50,561 bases of DNA. It comes from Tuberibacillus calidus DSM 17572. Its GTDB lineage: Bacteria > Bacillota > Bacilli > Bacillales > Sporolactobacillaceae. Positions 15,981-24,096 of this stretch are shown here, in pieces (position 1 is the stretch's first letter; every line of letters begins with the position of its first letter). The notes beneath the pieces are model-generated. The model did no database searches. It saw only the letters and a list, made by a program, of their open reading frames with translations, and was not told where the DNA came from. The DNA lies in the NCBI RefSeq assembly GCF_000430685.1, contig NZ_AUMM01000028.1:1-50561 (forward strand). Reading direction: 5' to 3'. A program made the position numbers and the translations under genes.

Positions 15981-17126
15981 ATGACAGAAGCCGTCATTGT
16001 CGATGCCGTGCGGACGGCGATCGGCCGCCGCAGGGGGATGCTTGCGGAAACACATCCGGTGGACTTGCTTGTCCCGGTTTTAAAAGCTCTTGTTGAAAGA
16101 AATGGTTTAGACCCTCGCGCCATAGATGATGTCGTGGCGGGCTGTGTCACAGAAACAGGTGAACAAGGCGGCAATATTGGCCGCCTCGCAGTGCTTGCGG
16201 CTGGTTTTCCTGTAGATGTTCCGGCTTTCTCATTAAACCGAATGTGCGGCTCCAGCCAACAAGCTATTCATACCGCGGCTCAAGAAATTTTGTCAGGAGA
16301 CAGTGAGATTGTCATCGCCTGTGGCGTGGAGAGCATGACGCGTGTACCCATGGGTAGCGACTTAGGCAAATTTAGCCGCAGTCTGACGGATCGATACAAC
16401 ATCATACCCCAAGGCTTGTCAGCCGAGATGATCGCAAAAAAGTGGAACTTATCACGGACAGAGCTTGATGAATTTTCTCTGGAGAGCCATGAAAAGGCGG
16501 CAAGGGCAACGGATCGGGGAGATTTTAAAAGGGAAATCATCCCGATTGAAGTGACGCATGAAAACACTACGGTCACCTTTGAACAAGATGAGGGCATCCG
16601 TAGGGATACATCGATGGAGAAATTAGCAGGGCTTGCTTCTCCCTTTCAACCAAATGGCGGGGTTGTGACCGCCGGTAATTCCAGCCAAATCAGTGATGGT
16701 GCCGCAGGGTTACTCTTGATGTCTAAGGAAAAAGCCGAATCTCTTGGGTTAAAACCACGTGCCCGCATTGTCAGCCGCGTCGTTGTCGGAGAAGACCCGA
16801 TTCTCATGCTGACAGGGGTGATTCCAGCGACAAGAAAAGTGCTGAAGAAAGCAGGGCTCCGTTTGGATCAAATCGATTGTATTGAAATCAATGAGGCGTT
16901 TGCAAGCGTCGTTAAAGCCTGGGAGCGGGAACTGGAACCCGATATGAAAAAGGTGAATCCTCGTGGCGGAGCCATTGCTTTGGGTCATCCATTAGGGGCA
17001 AGCGGTGCCCGCATTCAGACAACGCTTCTCCATGAACTGGAAGATACAGGCGGTCGCTATGGGCTACAGGTGATGTGCATCGGCTTTGGAATGGCGACGG
17101 CAACCATTATCGAACGGCTGGACTAA
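15981..17126 (+). CDS. Acetyl-CoA acyltransferase (thiolase)
   Basis: A 381-aa thiolase cleaving 3-ketoacyl-CoA with CoA, the last step of beta-oxidation. The catalytic set is complete: Cys89 in RMCGSSQQ, NEAFASV, His336 in GHPLGASGAR, and Cys366 in MCIGFG. The last motif reads CIGFG where most members have CIGGG, so one glycine is replaced. AAGGAGG lies before ATG 15981, 13 bases after the SDR stop; the open frame reaches back into the SDR gene but that start has no ribosome site. The four preceding genes are tightly spaced, so this is a single operon. Confidence 0.92.
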   Translation: MTEAVIVDAVRTAIGRRRGMLAETHPVDLLVPVLKALVERNGLDPRAIDDVVAGCVTETGEQGGNIGRLAVLAAGFPVDVPAFSLNRMCGSSQQAIHTAAQEILSGDSEIVIACGVESMTRVPMGSDLGKFSRSLTDRYNIIPQGLSAEMIAKKWNLSRTELDEFSLESHEKAARATDRGDFKREIIPIEVTHENTTVTFEQDEGIRRDTSMEKLAGLASPFQPNGGVVTAGNSSQISDGAAGLLLMSKEKAESLGLKPRARIVSRVVVGEDPILMLTGVIPATRKVLKKAGLRLDQIDCIEINEAFASVVKAWERELEPDMKKVNPRGGAIALGHPLGASGARIQTTLLHELEDTGGRYGLQVMCIGFGMATATIIERLD

Positions 17127-17152
17127 CTCGTGCGGGGAGGAGCATTGAAGAG

Positions 17153-18058
17153 ATGGTTCATGAAAGCTTTCAAACAGTAAAAGGCCAAATCAATTGGGAT
17201 CATCCGATGTATCGATTATACGAAAAAGCGAAGCGAAACGGCCGTTGGAATCCGGCTGACATCGACTTTAGTCAAGACAAGGAAGATTATAATCGTCTAC
17301 ATCTGGAAGAACGCATTTCGATTTTGCCGCTCATTTCTTCGTTTTCAGCCGGGGAGGAAGCGGTTACCCTGGATATTTTACCGATGATTCACGTGATGGC
17401 ACGACTCGGTTGGCTTGAAGATACGATGTTTTTGACAACGTTTTTGCACGATGAAGCAAAACATACAGAGATGTTCAGCCGCTGGCAGCAGGCCGTCGGT
17501 GTTTTCGACATCGATTTGTCGGTTTTTCATAGCGATAGTTACAAACGCATTTTTTACGAAGCACTGCCGGAATCGATGGAACGTTTGTATACGGATGATT
17601 CACCCGAAGCGATCATTCGCGCGGCAACTGTCTACAATATGATCGTTGAAGGTGTTTTGGCGGAATCCGGCTATTATTCATTCCGGCAAATTTTTAAAAA
17701 AGCAGGGCTATTTCCCGGTATTTTGCAAGGCATTGATTATTTAAATATGGATGAGGGCCGCCACATCCAATTTGGCATTTATACCATTCAACGTTTGGTA
17801 GTCGGGCATGACGATCGTTTCCGATTATTTCATGAGTATATGGATGAGCTTTGGGAACATGCCTTTGGGGTGGTCAATTACTTAATCAATCTTGCCGAAG
17901 AGCAGCAAAAACTTGCCACAGCACCAACCATTCTTGAATTTCACCCCGATATGATGCGCGATTATGCGGTCAAACAATTCGAAATTCGCAAAAGTAAAAT
18001 TGATCGAGTGAAAAAATATGACAGCTTGTCGGAACTTGAAGCGGCGTTAGGCTCTTAA
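17153..18058 (+). CDS. R2-like ligand-binding oxidase (R2lox, Mn/Fe)
   Basis: A 301-aa ferritin-fold oxidase related to ribonucleotide reductase R2. All metal ligands are present: Glu68 (GEEAV), Glu101 and His104 (DEAKH), Glu166 (VEGVLAESG), Glu201 and His204 (DEGRH). Val71 and Tyr161, which form the signature ether cross-link in R2lox, are kept, and numbering matches the Geobacillus kaustophilus protein with an offset of one. R2lox proteins assemble a Mn/Fe cofactor and bind a long-chain fatty acid; their true substrate is not known. The start ATG 17153 follows GGGGAGGAG; it lies 26 bases after the thiolase stop, so it belongs to the beta-oxidation operon, which points to lipid oxidation. 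Confidence 0.9.
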   Translation: MVHESFQTVKGQINWDHPMYRLYEKAKRNGRWNPADIDFSQDKEDYNRLHLEERISILPLISSFSAGEEAVTLDILPMIHVMARLGWLEDTMFLTTFLHDEAKHTEMFSRWQQAVGVFDIDLSVFHSDSYKRIFYEALPESMERLYTDDSPEAIIRAATVYNMIVEGVLAESGYYSFRQIFKKAGLFPGILQGIDYLNMDEGRHIQFGIYTIQRLVVGHDDRFRLFHEYMDELWEHAFGVVNYLINLAEEQQKLATAPTILEFHPDMMRDYAVKQFEIRKSKIDRVKKYDSLSELEAALGS

Positions 18059-18212
18059 AAAACATTGGGAATGCAAATGCTATTAAAAGGCATTCTATAG
18101 CAACGACCTTGTATGTCCCAACAAGGGGTAACGCTGCGATGCTTTTGACATGCCTTTCTTTTTAACCGTAAATGTCGGAAAATTCAATCATAATTAAACG
18201 GAGGTGTGATGG

Positions 18213-20060
18213 ATGAAGCCGCAAAGCTTGATCGAGATGTTAAGCTTAACGGTCAATCAATATCCCGACAAAGCAGCGCTGATGTGGAAGCGTGACGGCA
18301 GTTATCGCAGTATGACGTATCGCCAACTTTGGGACAGAATTCACCGCTTTGCGTCGGGGCTCAGTCAGCTTGGCATCGGACGTGACAGTAAAGTGGCGAT
18401 TTTATCGGAGAACAACCCAATGTGGGCGATCACCGATTTTGCCGTAGCGAGTCTTGGTGCCGTCAGCGTGCCGATTTATCCGACTTTGCCAGCTGAGCAA
18501 GTCCACTTTATTTTAGATAACGCCGATGTAGAAGTGGCAGTGGTGGAAAACGAGGAGCAGTTGCGGAAGATTGCGGACGGTAACACCGATGTTCGTTACG
18601 GCATCATCATGAACCCGCCGAGTGACTGGGTCGCAACAGACAAATGGCGTACCTTCTCGGAAGTTGAAGAAGATGGTGAACATGCCTTGTTAAGAGACTG
18701 GGAGGATGGTTGGCGGAAAATTGAACGGGATGATCTAGCGACGATCATTCATACTTCGGGAACGACTGGACCACCTAAAGGCGTGATGCTTACCCATGGG
18801 AACTTCCTGTCGAATATGGAAGGGGTTCACTTTTGGGTCATTGAACTTTTTCCGAGTGATGTGGCTCTTTCTTATTTGCCACTATCACACGTGTTCGAGC
18901 GTATGGCCGGCCATTTCATGCCACTATCCAGTGGTTGCACAATCGCCTATGCTGAAAGTATTGATAAAATCCCGGAAAACTTTTTGGAAGTCCGTCCGAC
19001 CATTATGACAAGTGTGCCCCGCTTGTTTGAAAAAGTTTATGCCAAAGTGCTGGAAGAGGTGGAAAGCGGCTCCTCCATTAAAAAGAAGATTTTCAACTGG
19101 GCGGTTGATGTGGGGCGGAAGCGTTATGAACTCTATCTCAAAACACCGATTAACGAGCTCCTGCTTCGCGACCCGATGCCGAAAAACTTAAAACGGAAAT
19201 GGGCGCTTGCTGATAAGCTTGTGTTCCAGAAGGTTAAAGCCCAGCTCGGCGGCCGATTGCGCGGTATGGTGTCTGGCGGCGGGACGCTGAATCCGGAGAT
19301 TGCCAGCTTTTTCTGGGCGCTTGATATCCCCATTCTTGAAGGTTATGGGTTAACGGAAACGTCACCGGTCGTAACGACAAATCCGATGATCAGAGCAAAA
19401 GTCGGGACGATCGGCCGGCCTTTGCCGAACTTGGAAGTAAAGATCGCCGAAGACGGTGAAATTCTCGTTAAAGGTCCGAATGTCATGAAAGGATACTATA
19501 AAGATAAAGAAGCCACCGAAAAAGATCTGGTTGATGGTTGGTTTCATACGGGGGATATCGGTGAGTTCGATGAAGAGGGCTACCTTAAAATCATTGATCG
19601 CAAAAAACATCTCTTAGTGCTGTCCACCGGGAAAAATGTTGCGCCGGCTCCGATCGAAAATGCCATCAATGAAAGTCGCTTCATTGAAAATTCGGTGCTT
19701 GTCGGCGACAAGCGGAAATTCGTTTCGGTGCTGATTAAACCGGATTACGAAAATCTCATCCCATGGGCGGAAAAACAGGGCATCCCGACCGATTCCCGAA
19801 AAGCATTGTTGCACCATTCGGAAGTCGTGAATTTACTGCATGGGGAAGTTGCCCGGCTCACCCGGCATTTTGCTAACTTTGAACAACCAAAGAAAGTTGT
19901 GATTATTGAAGATGATTGGACGGTGGAAAGCGGCGAACTAACGCCGAAACTCAGCATTCGCATGAATGCGATTCAGGAAAAATACGGGGCGTTAATCGAT
20001 GACCTTTATGCCAATGCCGAAAAACCCGAAGCTGAAACTGCCGCCGGACTTCGCGAATAA
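18213..20060 (+). CDS. Long-chain fatty acid-CoA ligase (AMP-forming)
   Basis: A 615-aa enzyme of the ANL superfamily that activates fatty acids with ATP and CoA. The P-loop-like motif HTSGTTGPPKGVMLTH lies near residue 190, the adenylate motif GYGLTETSPV follows, and the hinge block DRKKHLLVLSTGKNVAP is typical of the FAA1/FadD15 branch. The catalytic C-terminal Lys is probably that of LTPKLSIR. CGGAGGTG lies 11 bases upstream of the ATG. It is 154 bases after the R2lox gene, with only a weak GAATGC/GCATTC stem between, and closes the lipid block at a strong terminator. It would supply acyl-CoA to the upstream enzymes. Confidence 0.92.
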   Translation: MKPQSLIEMLSLTVNQYPDKAALMWKRDGSYRSMTYRQLWDRIHRFASGLSQLGIGRDSKVAILSENNPMWAITDFAVASLGAVSVPIYPTLPAEQVHFILDNADVEVAVVENEEQLRKIADGNTDVRYGIIMNPPSDWVATDKWRTFSEVEEDGEHALLRDWEDGWRKIERDDLATIIHTSGTTGPPKGVMLTHGNFLSNMEGVHFWVIELFPSDVALSYLPLSHVFERMAGHFMPLSSGCTIAYAESIDKIPENFLEVRPTIMTSVPRLFEKVYAKVLEEVESGSSIKKKIFNWAVDVGRKRYELYLKTPINELLLRDPMPKNLKRKWALADKLVFQKVKAQLGGRLRGMVSGGGTLNPEIASFFWALDIPILEGYGLTETSPVVTTNPMIRAKVGTIGRPLPNLEVKIAEDGEILVKGPNVMKGYYKDKEATEKDLVDGWFHTGDIGEFDEEGYLKIIDRKKHLLVLSTGKNVAPAPIENAINESRFIENSVLVGDKRKFVSVLIKPDYENLIPWAEKQGIPTDSRKALLHHSEVVNLLHGEVARLTRHFANFEQPKKVVIIEDDWTVESGELTPKLSIRMNAIQEKYGALIDDLYANAEKPEAETAAGLRE

Positions 20061-20087
20061 AGGAAGGGGCGATTCCCCTTCCTTTTT
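20061..20087 (+). terminator. Terminator of the lipid operon
   Basis: Perfect 9-bp stem AGGAAGGGG (20061-20069) and CCCCTTCCT (20075-20083) with a T5 tail, starting directly at the ligase stop codon. Confidence 0.9.
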
Positions 20088-20147
20088 AAAAGCGCTTACA
20101 CCAAACATACACATGACGTGTTCCTTATAAATGGAGAATGAGGCTGA

Positions 20148-21674
20148 CTATATGATATGGTCCCGTATCGCTTTGACCACGGCTTCCGTGCGGTTACGGG
20201 CATGCATCTTTTGCAGGATTGAAGAAATATAATCACGCACCGTATATTCGCTTAAGTAAAGCTTTCGCGCCGCTTCATAAGTGGAAGCCCCTTCGGCCAT
20301 CAATTTCAGCACTTCAATTTCGCGTGGCGATAAGTGCGGGATCGATTTTTGCCATGGAGGGCGCTCACCTTTGCGTTCGAATTTGACGAGTAATTCCCCA
20401 GCGCTTTGTCCGAATTTCATTAAGGCCATATACGTCTCTCGGTTGACTTTAAAAGATTTTCCCGGCCCTTGATCAAGAATGGCGGCACCAAGCAATTTTC
20501 CTGCTGAAGGAGCAAAAATTGGTGCAATGATAACCGATTCAAGCTGAAATTGCCGTACATATTTTTCAGGCAGTCCTTTTTTTGCATCCGAAATATGAAT
20601 CGGCTGTAGCTTATTGGTCTTCTCGCTAATAAATGGCACTTTCCGGATGAGATCATAAATTAAAGGAATGTTTGTGATGTTCTCGCGAATGCTCTGAATC
20701 GCCTCGCTGTTGATATGGTAGCCGAATAAACCGAAGCCGCTCATATCACGGTCGGAATAGGAGAATAAGGCGCAACGTTCGAACGGCAAATAATTCACGA
20801 ACCCTGATGTAATATTTTCCACGGCCTCATTGATCGTTAACGAACGCATAATCCATTCGTTGAATAGGATCACGGCGTCCTTCCATAGATGGTCTTGCTT
20901 GTAAAAGCGGTCAATTTCTTGTCCAACATGGAACTGCTGCAGCGCGAATGTGATAAATGGCAGAATATGCGGTTCTGATTCACTGGTGCAAAGGAGTATC
21001 GTTTCGTCTTTCCACGGAATGGGTAAAATACGCTTACCTTGTCCCTCATCAAGAGGCATGATTTTAAGAAGTGATTCGGACAGCATATAAAGAGTATCAG
21101 CGCATATTTCGGCAGGGCTTTCGATGAGAGCATGTGGTTCGGTTTTACTGAAAATCTTATAAATGCGAAAACCATTTTCGTCTTTTCGGGCCTTAGCAAC
21201 CCAATGAATCGGCAATTGGCGGCTTGAGACGAGCTGTTCCAAAAAGGTATCCATCTCAAGTTGTCGGTTTAAAGGGTCTGGAAGCAAAGCCTCTATCATT
21301 TTTGTAAAAAGGTACTGTATCGCTTGATGTTTGCGATAAAAATCCTGTCCGTCCGGTTCGATGGCTTCGTGGACGGCATTTTCGAGAAGCGTGATAATAA
21401 AAATGGTATGGTTCGGTCGGAAGCGAATCGGCAATTCTCCCCATAAAATGGGTAATTGTCTAAAAAAATTCTCTAAATCCTCTTCCTCGGAAAATAACCA
21501 ATCGGAAAAAAAGGTGACAGCGACTTCTAGCTCTTCAGCCATTTCATTTTGATTTTCCCTGAGATAATGCGGCATATCACTCCATTTTGCAAGGATGTCG
21601 GCCTGGTGTTGGCGAAGGGTGTAGAGACCGCTTTGCAAAATCGTTTTAACCCGGCGATTGAGGGTCAAGGACAT
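20148..21674 (-). CDS. LuxR-type transcription regulator with GAF-like domain
   Basis: A 508-aa regulator. The C-terminal 60 residues are a LuxR/NarL helix-turn-helix (SPREIEVLKLMAEG ... YEAARKLYLSEYTVRDY). Residues of about 280-420 look like a GAF sensor domain; the N-terminal half is helical and unassigned. No receiver Asp region exists, so it is probably a one-component sensor of a small molecule. AGGAGG lies 6 bases before ATG 21674; the in-frame ATG at 21680 is directly adjacent to the ribosome site and less likely. Its end converges with the acyl-CoA ligase, so control of the lipid block is a reasonable but untested idea. Confidence 0.8.
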   Translation of the reverse strand: MSLTLNRRVKTILQSGLYTLRQHQADILAKWSDMPHYLRENQNEMAEELEVAVTFFSDWLFSEEEDLENFFRQLPILWGELPIRFRPNHTIFIITLLENAVHEAIEPDGQDFYRKHQAIQYLFTKMIEALLPDPLNRQLEMDTFLEQLVSSRQLPIHWVAKARKDENGFRIYKIFSKTEPHALIESPAEICADTLYMLSESLLKIMPLDEGQGKRILPIPWKDETILLCTSESEPHILPFITFALQQFHVGQEIDRFYKQDHLWKDAVILFNEWIMRSLTINEAVENITSGFVNYLPFERCALFSYSDRDMSGFGLFGYHINSEAIQSIRENITNIPLIYDLIRKVPFISEKTNKLQPIHISDAKKGLPEKYVRQFQLESVIIAPIFAPSAGKLLGAAILDQGPGKSFKVNRETYMALMKFGQSAGELLVKFERKGERPPWQKSIPHLSPREIEVLKLMAEGASTYEAARKLYLSEYTVRDYISSILQKMHARNRTEAVVKAIRDHII

Positions 21675-21717
21675 CGGCATCCTCCTCTCTTTGAAGTTTT
21701 ATGTATGTTGTATGACT

Positions 21718-21723
21718 ATTATA
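21718..21723 (-). promoter_or_regulatory. -10 element for the LuxR-type regulator
   Basis: A perfect TATAAT on the minus strand, 44 bases upstream of the start codon. No good -35 lies 16-18 bases away (ACGCAC), so it may need an activator. Confidence 0.45.
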
Positions 21724-21832
21724 ACATTTCTGCCATTCAAGTGCGTTTTACATCTCTCAATGATGATCTTGCATAAAACCACGTCGGTCGCTGGAAGCTA
21801 AAATGAACAGACGATTGAAAGGGGAATGAGGC

Positions 21833-21982
21833 ATGGTCAATAAAGAAAGGGACCTTAACAATATGTTCAAAACGACTGGAAGAAGCGGCGAGCATCGTAA
21901 CGGACGGCTTGCCCAATTAAAAAACCACAGCTCGGAAGGTTCCGAAGTCCCAAACGAGTATATTAGTAAAAAGGAAAAATAA
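21833..21982 (+). CDS. Small hydrophilic protein, function unknown
   Basis: A 49-aa open frame with AAAGGGG about 10 bases before its ATG and a strong terminator right after its stop, so it is a compact transcription unit. The product is highly charged (Lys, Arg, Glu), contains no Cys or hydrophobic segment and ends in KKEK. Composition recalls minor spore proteins of bacilli, but I can match it to none. No sigma factor can be assigned to the promoter. Confidence 0.6.
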   Translation: MVNKERDLNNMFKTTGRSGEHRNGRLAQLKNHSSEGSEVPNEYISKKEK

Positions 21983-21989
21983 AAAACCT

Positions 21990-22038
21990 AGCCGCCTCTC
22001 GAAGCTCGGATGGTGACGAGCACCGAGGCGGCTTTTTC
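21990..22038 (+). terminator. Terminator of the small gene
   Basis: Stem AGCCGCCTC (21990-21998) and GAGGCGGCT (22025-22033), with inner GCTCG/CGAGC pairing and a T5 tail. Confidence 0.88.
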
Positions 22039-22152
22039 AGTATCATTTGGAAATCAGCAGAAAACTAAAATCGGATTTCATCTTAAACTTTTTAAAATTC
22101 CACAATGATGTAAAATAGCTATAAAGAGCAGCCATTGAAGGGAAGAGGGAAG

Positions 22153-22794
22153 ATGATAAAAATATTGATTGCCGACGATAATTCTTTCGTTAGAGAAGGG
22201 ATGAAGATTATTTTAAATACATATGAAGACTTTCAAGTCGTCGGCACTGTGGAGAACGGGGAGGAGGCAGTGGCGTTTTGTCAAACTCATGAACCGGATA
22301 TCGCGTTGCTAGATATCCGCATGCCCGTCATGAACGGGGTGGAAGCAACGAAGCTGTTGACGGAGCGTACAAAAACCAAGCCCTTGATTTTGACGACTTT
22401 CGATGATGATGAATATATCCTGGATGCCATCAAAAACGGCGCCAAAGGGTATTTGTTAAAAAATACGGATCCAGAGCGCATCCGTGATGCCATAAAAAGT
22501 GTGTACTACGGACATACGATCATGCCGGATACCGTTATGGAGAAACTAAAAGGTAATCTTGGCAGCAATAAAGATGAGAATCGCCCGGTATTTGATAAAA
22601 GTTTATTTACGGAAAGAGAGCTCGACATCATGGCGCTGATAGCCAAAGGCTTATCCAATAAGGAAATTTCGAAACAACTGTTTATTTCAGAAGGAACGGT
22701 GGCCAATTACATTACGTCCATTTTAGGAAAAACAAGTCTCGAGCACCGCACGCAGATCGCCATTTATTACTTGAAAGGACATGTCGATTCGTAA
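22153..22794 (+). CDS. lnrK: Response regulator, NarL family (LnrK-like)
   Basis: A 213-aa two-component regulator. The receiver domain has the acidic pair ADD near residues 7-9, phosphorylation site Asp54 in LLDIRMPVMNG and the conserved Lys in GYLLKN; the LuxR-type output domain covers about residues 145-205 (TERELDIMALIAKGLSNKEI). It is followed with a one-base overlap by its kinase, and then by a three-gene ABC exporter: the layout of the linearmycin-response locus lnrJK-lnrLMN. The ATG at 22153 is chosen after AGAGGG; an in-frame TTG at 22135 is less likely. It should activate the exporter genes. Confidence 0.85.
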   Translation: MIKILIADDNSFVREGMKIILNTYEDFQVVGTVENGEEAVAFCQTHEPDIALLDIRMPVMNGVEATKLLTERTKTKPLILTTFDDDEYILDAIKNGAKGYLLKNTDPERIRDAIKSVYYGHTIMPDTVMEKLKGNLGSNKDENRPVFDKSLFTERELDIMALIAKGLSNKEISKQLFISEGTVANYITSILGKTSLEHRTQIAIYYLKGHVDS

Positions 22795-23921
22795 TGGAAA
22801 TTTGGATGACAGCGGTCAAGGTTGTATTAGTGTTATATCTCATTATCTCCTATGCCGGCTCCGAGCTAAAGGAAGCGCCATGGTTTGTCCTTTTTATCCT
22901 GATTTATTTCAGTATGAACATTACCATCTATATTTTTAAAAACACAAAAGTGCGGGCCGTTCTGCACATAGCACTCATTTTCCTTATATTGGTTGCTCAA
23001 TATCGCGTTTACCCTTTACTGATTATTTTATTGTCCATAAATGTATTTGAACTGGGAAGGCTTTTTAAAAAAGAAAAACTCGTGATGTTATTGTTAACCA
23101 TGATTCCATTGTTTTATCTTCATCAGAACGTTTTCACGGCTTATTTTCTCGCCACAACGCTCTGTTTCATGATTTATATGGTGATTGACTTATATTCAGA
23201 AAGACTGAATAGGCTTCGCGAGCAAACCGATGTTATGCGAAAGAACATCCAACGGTTAGTTAACAGATTGAGCAGCAACGAAGAATATCTCAGACAGTCG
23301 GAATATACCTACCGGCTTGAAGAAAGAAACCGCATATCCCAAGAGATTCATGACCACATCGGTCATGCCATGACAAGCGCCTTAATTCAAATGGAAGCCT
23401 CAAAGCGGCTCATGGAAACCGGTGAAACGGAGCAAGCGTTAAGCCTCCTACAAAATGCCATTCAGATTTCCAAAGCAGGCATTGAACGCATCCGCGTGAC
23501 TTTGAAAAATATGAAACCGGCCAAAGAACAAATTGGGATCAACCGCATCAAATTAATGGCTTCCGAGTTCGCTTCCAAACATCATATCGCCGTTCCGTTG
23601 ACACATAAGGGGAATTTGGATGTGATCACACCCCTTCAGTGGAAGGTTTTATATGAAAATGCCAGTGAGGCTCTAACTAATGTCTTAAAATATGCGGAAG
23701 CGACGATGGTGTCGATTGAAATACACGTTTTCAATAAATTTATTAAGATGGTCGTGAAGGATAACGGAAAAGGGGCAGAAAAAATAAAAAGAGGCTTAGG
23801 TATTATTGGGATGGAGGAGCGGACGGCGGCGCTGAACGGACAAATTATTACAGATGGGTCCGATGGCTTTTCAGTCACCACCTTGCTGCCGCTTGATGAG
23901 GTTTCTCATAAAAAAATATGA
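22794..23921 (+). CDS. lnrJ: Histidine kinase, HisKA_3 type (LnrJ-like)
   Basis: A 375-aa sensor kinase with about five or six N-terminal membrane segments (residues 5-135), a coiled linker and the HisKA_3 dimerisation motif RISQEIHDHIGHAM with His186 as phosphate acceptor. The ATP-binding domain is recognisable by ENASEALTNVLKYAEAT, DNGKGA and GLGIIGMEER. The membrane part with hardly any outer loop fits intramembrane-sensing kinases that respond to membrane-active antibiotics. The start overlaps the regulator's stop by one base. A terminator follows, so the exporter genes form a separate unit. Confidence 0.88.
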   Translation: MEIWMTAVKVVLVLYLIISYAGSELKEAPWFVLFILIYFSMNITIYIFKNTKVRAVLHIALIFLILVAQYRVYPLLIILLSINVFELGRLFKKEKLVMLLLTMIPLFYLHQNVFTAYFLATTLCFMIYMVIDLYSERLNRLREQTDVMRKNIQRLVNRLSSNEEYLRQSEYTYRLEERNRISQEIHDHIGHAMTSALIQMEASKRLMETGETEQALSLLQNAIQISKAGIERIRVTLKNMKPAKEQIGINRIKLMASEFASKHHIAVPLTHKGNLDVITPLQWKVLYENASEALTNVLKYAEATMVSIEIHVFNKFIKMVVKDNGKGAEKIKRGLGIIGMEERTAALNGQIITDGSDGFSVTTLLPLDEVSHKKI

Positions 23922-23935
23922 AAGACTTCATGTTG

Positions 23936-23979
23936 GAAAGGTGAACTTCTGCACTGCCGGAGGCTCACCTTTCTGTTTT
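23936..23979 (+). terminator. Terminator between the two-component genes and the exporter operon
   Basis: Perfect 9-bp stem GAAAGGTGA (23936-23944) and TCACCTTTC (23965-23973) followed by TGTTTTA. Confidence 0.75.
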
Positions 23980-23999
23980 ATAATTTCCTTACAAAGAGC

Positions 24000-24016
24000 G
24001 CTTGGTTTTACCAAGC
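24000..24016 (+). promoter_or_regulatory. Inverted repeat upstream of the exporter operon
   Basis: GCTTGGT-TTT-ACCAAGC, a perfect 7-bp palindrome with a 3-base centre, 80 bases before the ATPase start. It may be the binding site of the LnrK-like regulator. CTTTT follows it, so it could also be a weak second terminator. Confidence 0.45.
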
Positions 24017-24096
24017 CTTTTGGGAATGTAAAGCTTTTGTTGTCTTGAGAAAAAAATGCCCTTTTTTACCAATACAATAAATCCGAGGTGAAAAAA

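Noticed and set aside
17075-18058. Annotation as ribonucleotide reductase small subunit
   Set aside because: The radical-site Tyr pattern of R2 is replaced by the Val71/Tyr161 pair, no large subunit is nearby, and length and motifs fit R2lox.
18059-18212. Possible terminator between R2lox and acyl-CoA ligase
   Set aside because: Only a 6-bp stem GAATGC/GCATTC without T-run; transcription likely continues.
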